NCBI GenBank assembly: GCA_026989535.1
Contig: JALSJD010000220.1
Span: 1 to 46,606 of the forward strand
Direction of reading: 5' to 3'
DNA from: Cyclobacteriaceae bacterium
GTDB taxonomy: Bacteria; Bacteroidota; Bacteroidia; Cytophagales; Cyclobacteriaceae
DNA length: 46,606 nucleotides
Each line of letters starts with the position of its first letter. Position 1 is the first letter of the stretch. The notes under the pieces were generated by a model. That model was not told where the DNA came from, ran no database searches, and saw nothing but the letters and a program-made list of their open reading frames with translations. This document shows, piece after piece, positions 44,642-46,606 of this stretch. The position numbers were made by a program, and so were the translations under genes.

Positions 44642-44675
44642 CGTCATTCCTCCCGAGTACTCGGGAGGAATGACG
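44642..44675. repeat. 34-bp perfect palindrome (CGTCATTCC family)
   Basis: Two exact 17-base arms meet without a spacer: CGTCATTCCTCCCGAGT and its reverse complement. The 5' words CGTCATTCC/GGAATGACG are shared with the repeat at 42202-42273 and in part with 18812-18831. It lies in a 1-kb gap (44421-45423) that otherwise holds a possible broken gene, a remnant of the 149-bp element and the tetR promoter. Confidence 0.75.
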
Positions 44676-44779
44676 TTAGTGGTTGTTTTTCTTTGCATGT
44701 GCTTAAGCACTTAACCACAGATTTCCGAAGCGTTTATTTGGGGGGGGCATACCTATCTTTGGCTTAAAAACAATGTAAA

Positions 44780-45036
44780 ATGCTTAACAACCCTGCTAGC
44801 TGCTTGATTGGCAGATTCAGAACGCACATTTTTTTTGCTATTGTGAGCGTATGCTTTTTTTAGCTTCGCCCCTTGCTGCCCAAGATTGGCTAACTGCTTA
44901 TAATAACTCCGTTACATTATATAATGATGACAATGCTTCTAAGCCATTATCTGAGGCCAATAGAAGCGAATACCAAACGGGGGCTGAACATTATAATCTT
45001 GCCCTTAGCCGAATGGCTGATACTCACCTAAATTGA
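44780..45036 (+). pseudogene. possible frameshifted small secreted protein
   Basis: A frame from the ATG at 44780 reads up to RTHIFFAIVSVCFF then stops at 44861. Another frame from 44851 continues FLASPLAAQDWLTAYNNSVT to a TGA at 45034. Joined across the seven-T run 44855-44861, they give a good signal peptide ending in an ASPLAAQ-type cleavage region. A one-base change in the T run would restore it. The mature part has only about 50 residues and matches nothing I recognise. It may equally be chance. Confidence 0.3.
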
Positions 45037-45257
45037 GCAATTCGCTATAAGAGGTCGCCCTATTTTTATTGATGGTGTAAAATGTCATTCTATTTTAGGT
45101 GTAGGTTAGATAGCATTTGTTTAGATATAGAAATTTTTCTTCTATAAAATACTTGAAGACCTCTTTTTTTTGGTTGTTTTTTTAACAGATGAACATAGTT
45201 TTTCCTTTACATTTTGGTATTGCGATTATTAGATATTTAGCCTCCAAACAAAGAGAA

Positions 45258-45278
45258 GGGTACTTTAATGGGTGAATA
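45258..45278. mobile_element. end remnant of the 149-bp element family
   Basis: GGGTACTTTAATGGGTGAATA matches the right end of the copy at 13691-13839 (GGTAGCTTTAATGGGTGAATA, with one missing G). The other end is not found 149 bases away on either side, and the outer four bases of the terminal repeat are lost. Confidence 0.55.
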
Positions 45279-45366
45279 CAATAAGTATTAATTTCTTAAA
45301 TCAGTAGAAAAGACAAAAAGAGTAGGGTTACAAACCTCACTTTTTGTAAAAAATAACACAAGGCCC

Positions 45367-45411
45367 TTGGTTGTTTAAATAAAGACATTATCTTTGACCG
45401 ACCGTTCAGTC
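45367..45411 (+). promoter_or_regulatory. tetR promoter with overlapping operator
   Basis: TTGG (45367-45370), 18 bases, then TATCTTTG (45389-45396), an exact TAnnTTTG. The next bases form the imperfect palindrome GACCGACCGTTCAGTC (45396-45411), similar to known TetR-family operators with GACxGAxC half-sites. Its overlap with the -7 element would block polymerase, so autorepression is likely. The span also shows that the longer frame start at 45394 cannot be the true start. Confidence 0.6.
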
Positions 45412-45423
45412 ATAAAAATAACA

Positions 45424-45999
45424 ATGAGTCCTAAAACAGCAGCACAAAACAAACAAATAAGAGCCGAAAGCAAGCAGCGTATTATGGAAGCGGCTTTTAA
45501 ATTAATTGCCAAAAAAGGGTATGAATCTACCAGTGTTGCCATGATTGCCACACAAGCAGGGGTATCTAAAGGGTTGCTTTATAACTATTTTAAAAGTAAA
45601 GAAGAACTGGTTAAAGCTCTTGTTATGAGTGCCATGAGCGAGGCGGATTCTGTACTTGATGAACTTAGGAATAATGACCCAAAAATTATGCTTAAAAATG
45701 TATTTAAGGGGTTTTTTAAAGAAATGCGAGAGCATCACGACCACTGGCGATTGATTACCGAGTTAACTTTTAAAATAGATAAATTTGATTTTGTGCACGA
45801 TATTGTTACTTCTAAATTAAACGAGTATGTAAGCTTGTTAGAAGGGCTATTAACTCAAATAGAGTACCCAAACTCATTGGGAGAAGCTCGAATTATTGCG
45901 GCTCTTTTTGATGGTATTGGCATCCAATCATTGATAATAAAAAATGATTACCCCTTAGACGAAATGGAAAAATATTTGATTAAGAAATACTGTAAATAG
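45424..45999 (+). CDS. TetR/AcrR family transcriptional regulator
   Basis: This 191-residue regulator has the N-terminal TetR helix-turn-helix (about residues 15-60): RIMEAAFKLIAKKGYESTSV, then AMIATQAGVSKGLLYNYFKSK. The C-terminal ligand-binding domain is divergent, as usual; FFKEMREHHDHWRLITELTF fits the family. An in-frame ATG at 45394 would overlap the operator and -7 element, so I start at 45424. It forms an operon with the LolA-like gene one base downstream, which it probably regulates. The ligand is unknown. Confidence 0.93.
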   Translation: MSPKTAAQNKQIRAESKQRIMEAAFKLIAKKGYESTSVAMIATQAGVSKGLLYNYFKSKEELVKALVMSAMSEADSVLDELRNNDPKIMLKNVFKGFFKEMREHHDHWRLITELTFKIDKFDFVHDIVTSKLNEYVSLLEGLLTQIEYPNSLGEARIIAALFDGIGIQSLIIKNDYPLDEMEKYLIKKYCK

Positions 46000-46000
46000 C

Positions 46001-46606
46001 ATGAACAAGTTAACAATAATTGGCCTCCTGATGCTAAGTTTTGCTTCCACTTTGCGGGCACAAACAGCCAAAGAAATTATTAAAAAAGCGGATGATAAAA
46101 TGCAGGGTGAATCGAATAAATCGGTTATGAAAATGACCATTATACGACCCGATTGGAAAAGGGAAGTCACAATGAAAGGATGGTCGCTGGGAAGAGATTA
46201 TAGCCTTATTTTAATTACAGCACCTGCCAGAGACAAGGGCTCTGCTTTCCTGAAACGGAAAAACGAAATGTGGAATTGGCAGCCATCTATTGATCGGGTG
46301 GTGAAACTTCCTCCTTCTATGATGCTGCAATCCTGGATGGGGTCGGATTTTACGAATGATGACCTTGTAAAGCAATCTTCGGTGGTAAATGACTATAGCC
46401 AAACATTTGAACAAGACACAGTTATAAATGGGATGAACTGCTACAAGATTAGTATGATTCCTCACGAAGAAGCGGCAGTAGTTTGGGGTAAAGTATTGGT
46501 GTATATAGAAAAGAAAGACGTTAACCAACTATTGGTTAAGTATTACGATGAAGATGACTTTTTGGTAAACACCATGGTGTTATCAAATATTAAAAAAATG
46601 GGCGAC
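46001..46606 (+). CDS. outer membrane lipoprotein-sorting (LolA-like) protein, cut by window end
   Basis: The first 202 residues are present. A signal peptide (1-22, ending TLRAQ) precedes a domain that fits the COG2834 family: KEIIKKADDKMQGESNKSVM, MTIIRPDWKRE, then DYSLILITAPARDKGSAFLK, NEMWNWQPSIDRVVKLPPSM and WMGSDFTNDDLV. These periplasmic proteins have a LolA-like fold that binds lipid tails. In many genomes they lie with a TetR regulator and FtsX-type ABC permease or RND genes; the missing downstream sequence may hold such partners. It starts one base after the tetR stop. Confidence 0.92.
   Translation, partial: MNKLTIIGLLMLSFASTLRAQTAKEIIKKADDKMQGESNKSVMKMTIIRPDWKREVTMKGWSLGRDYSLILITAPARDKGSAFLKRKNEMWNWQPSIDRVVKLPPSMMLQSWMGSDFTNDDLVKQSSVVNDYSQTFEQDTVINGMNCYKISMIPHEEAAVVWGKVLVYIEKKDVNQLLVKYYDEDDFLVNTMVLSNIKKMGD

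Noticed and set aside
44642-44675. Intrinsic terminator
   Set aside because: A perfect palindrome with no loop and no U run on either side (followed by TTAG and preceded by AAATCG-type bases); the repeat explanation fits better.

Overview
The window is chromosomal DNA from a member of the Bacteroidota, most likely a marine-type Cytophagales bacterium. The case rests on AT-rich DNA, matches to the Bacteroidota promoter element TAnnTTTG before many genes, almost no Shine-Dalgarno sites, a DUF3467 gene directly after rpoC, a DUF5916 outer-membrane protein, and fused or lineage-typical proteins such as the exonuclease/GIY-YIG protein. The assignment is inferred from gene content; no database was searched.

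The first 13.6 kb is the core gene-expression block, all on the minus strand. In transcription order it reads tRNA-Tyr, tRNA-Gly, tRNA-Thr, tuf, tRNA-Trp, secE, nusG, rplK, rplA, rplJ, rplL, rpoB, rpoC and a DUF3467 gene. The rpoB coding region most likely starts at a TTG codon and is preceded by a leader with three hairpins. The tRNA-Thr to tuf spacer holds five consecutive hairpins.

From 13.6 to 26.8 kb lie envelope and housekeeping genes: a large MscS-type channel with a partner membrane protein, an alpha/beta hydrolase, an M3 oligopeptidase, a 37-unit heptanucleotide array, a ferredoxin-type reductase behind a DUF5916 barrel protein, and purB on the plus strand.

From 26.8 to 29.1 kb is a small accessory island just after purB. 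It holds a fic gene bracketed by a 58-bp duplication of the purB 3' end, a 160-bp MITE-like element, and a higBA toxin-antitoxin pair with a clear operator. From 29.1 to 33.3 kb is a three-gene efflux operon (periplasmic adaptor, MacB/FtsX-type permease, TolC-like channel) with overlapping genes and no ATPase. A decayed transposase fragment and tRNA-Ser follow. tRNA-Ser has a partial copy of its own 5' half upstream, interrupted by a palindrome.

From 34.5 to 46.6 kb come a YihY-family membrane protein, a thioesterase and mltG (one operon), a pair of M16 peptidases (one catalytic, one lacking the zinc motif), adenosine kinase, an exonuclease/GIY-YIG nuclease, an LEA-type lipoprotein, and at the right edge a TetR regulator with an operator over its own promoter, followed by a LolA-like gene cut by the window end.

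The most striking unexplained structure is a family of non-coding mobile repeats. Two full copies (13691-13839 and 37355-37503) are each exactly 149 bp, end in matching inverted repeats, carry their own 8-bp target duplications and are about three-quarters identical. A fragment of a third lies near 45.26 kb. No wholly new enzymatic system is evident; the best candidates for novelty are this element family and the fic insertion at purB.
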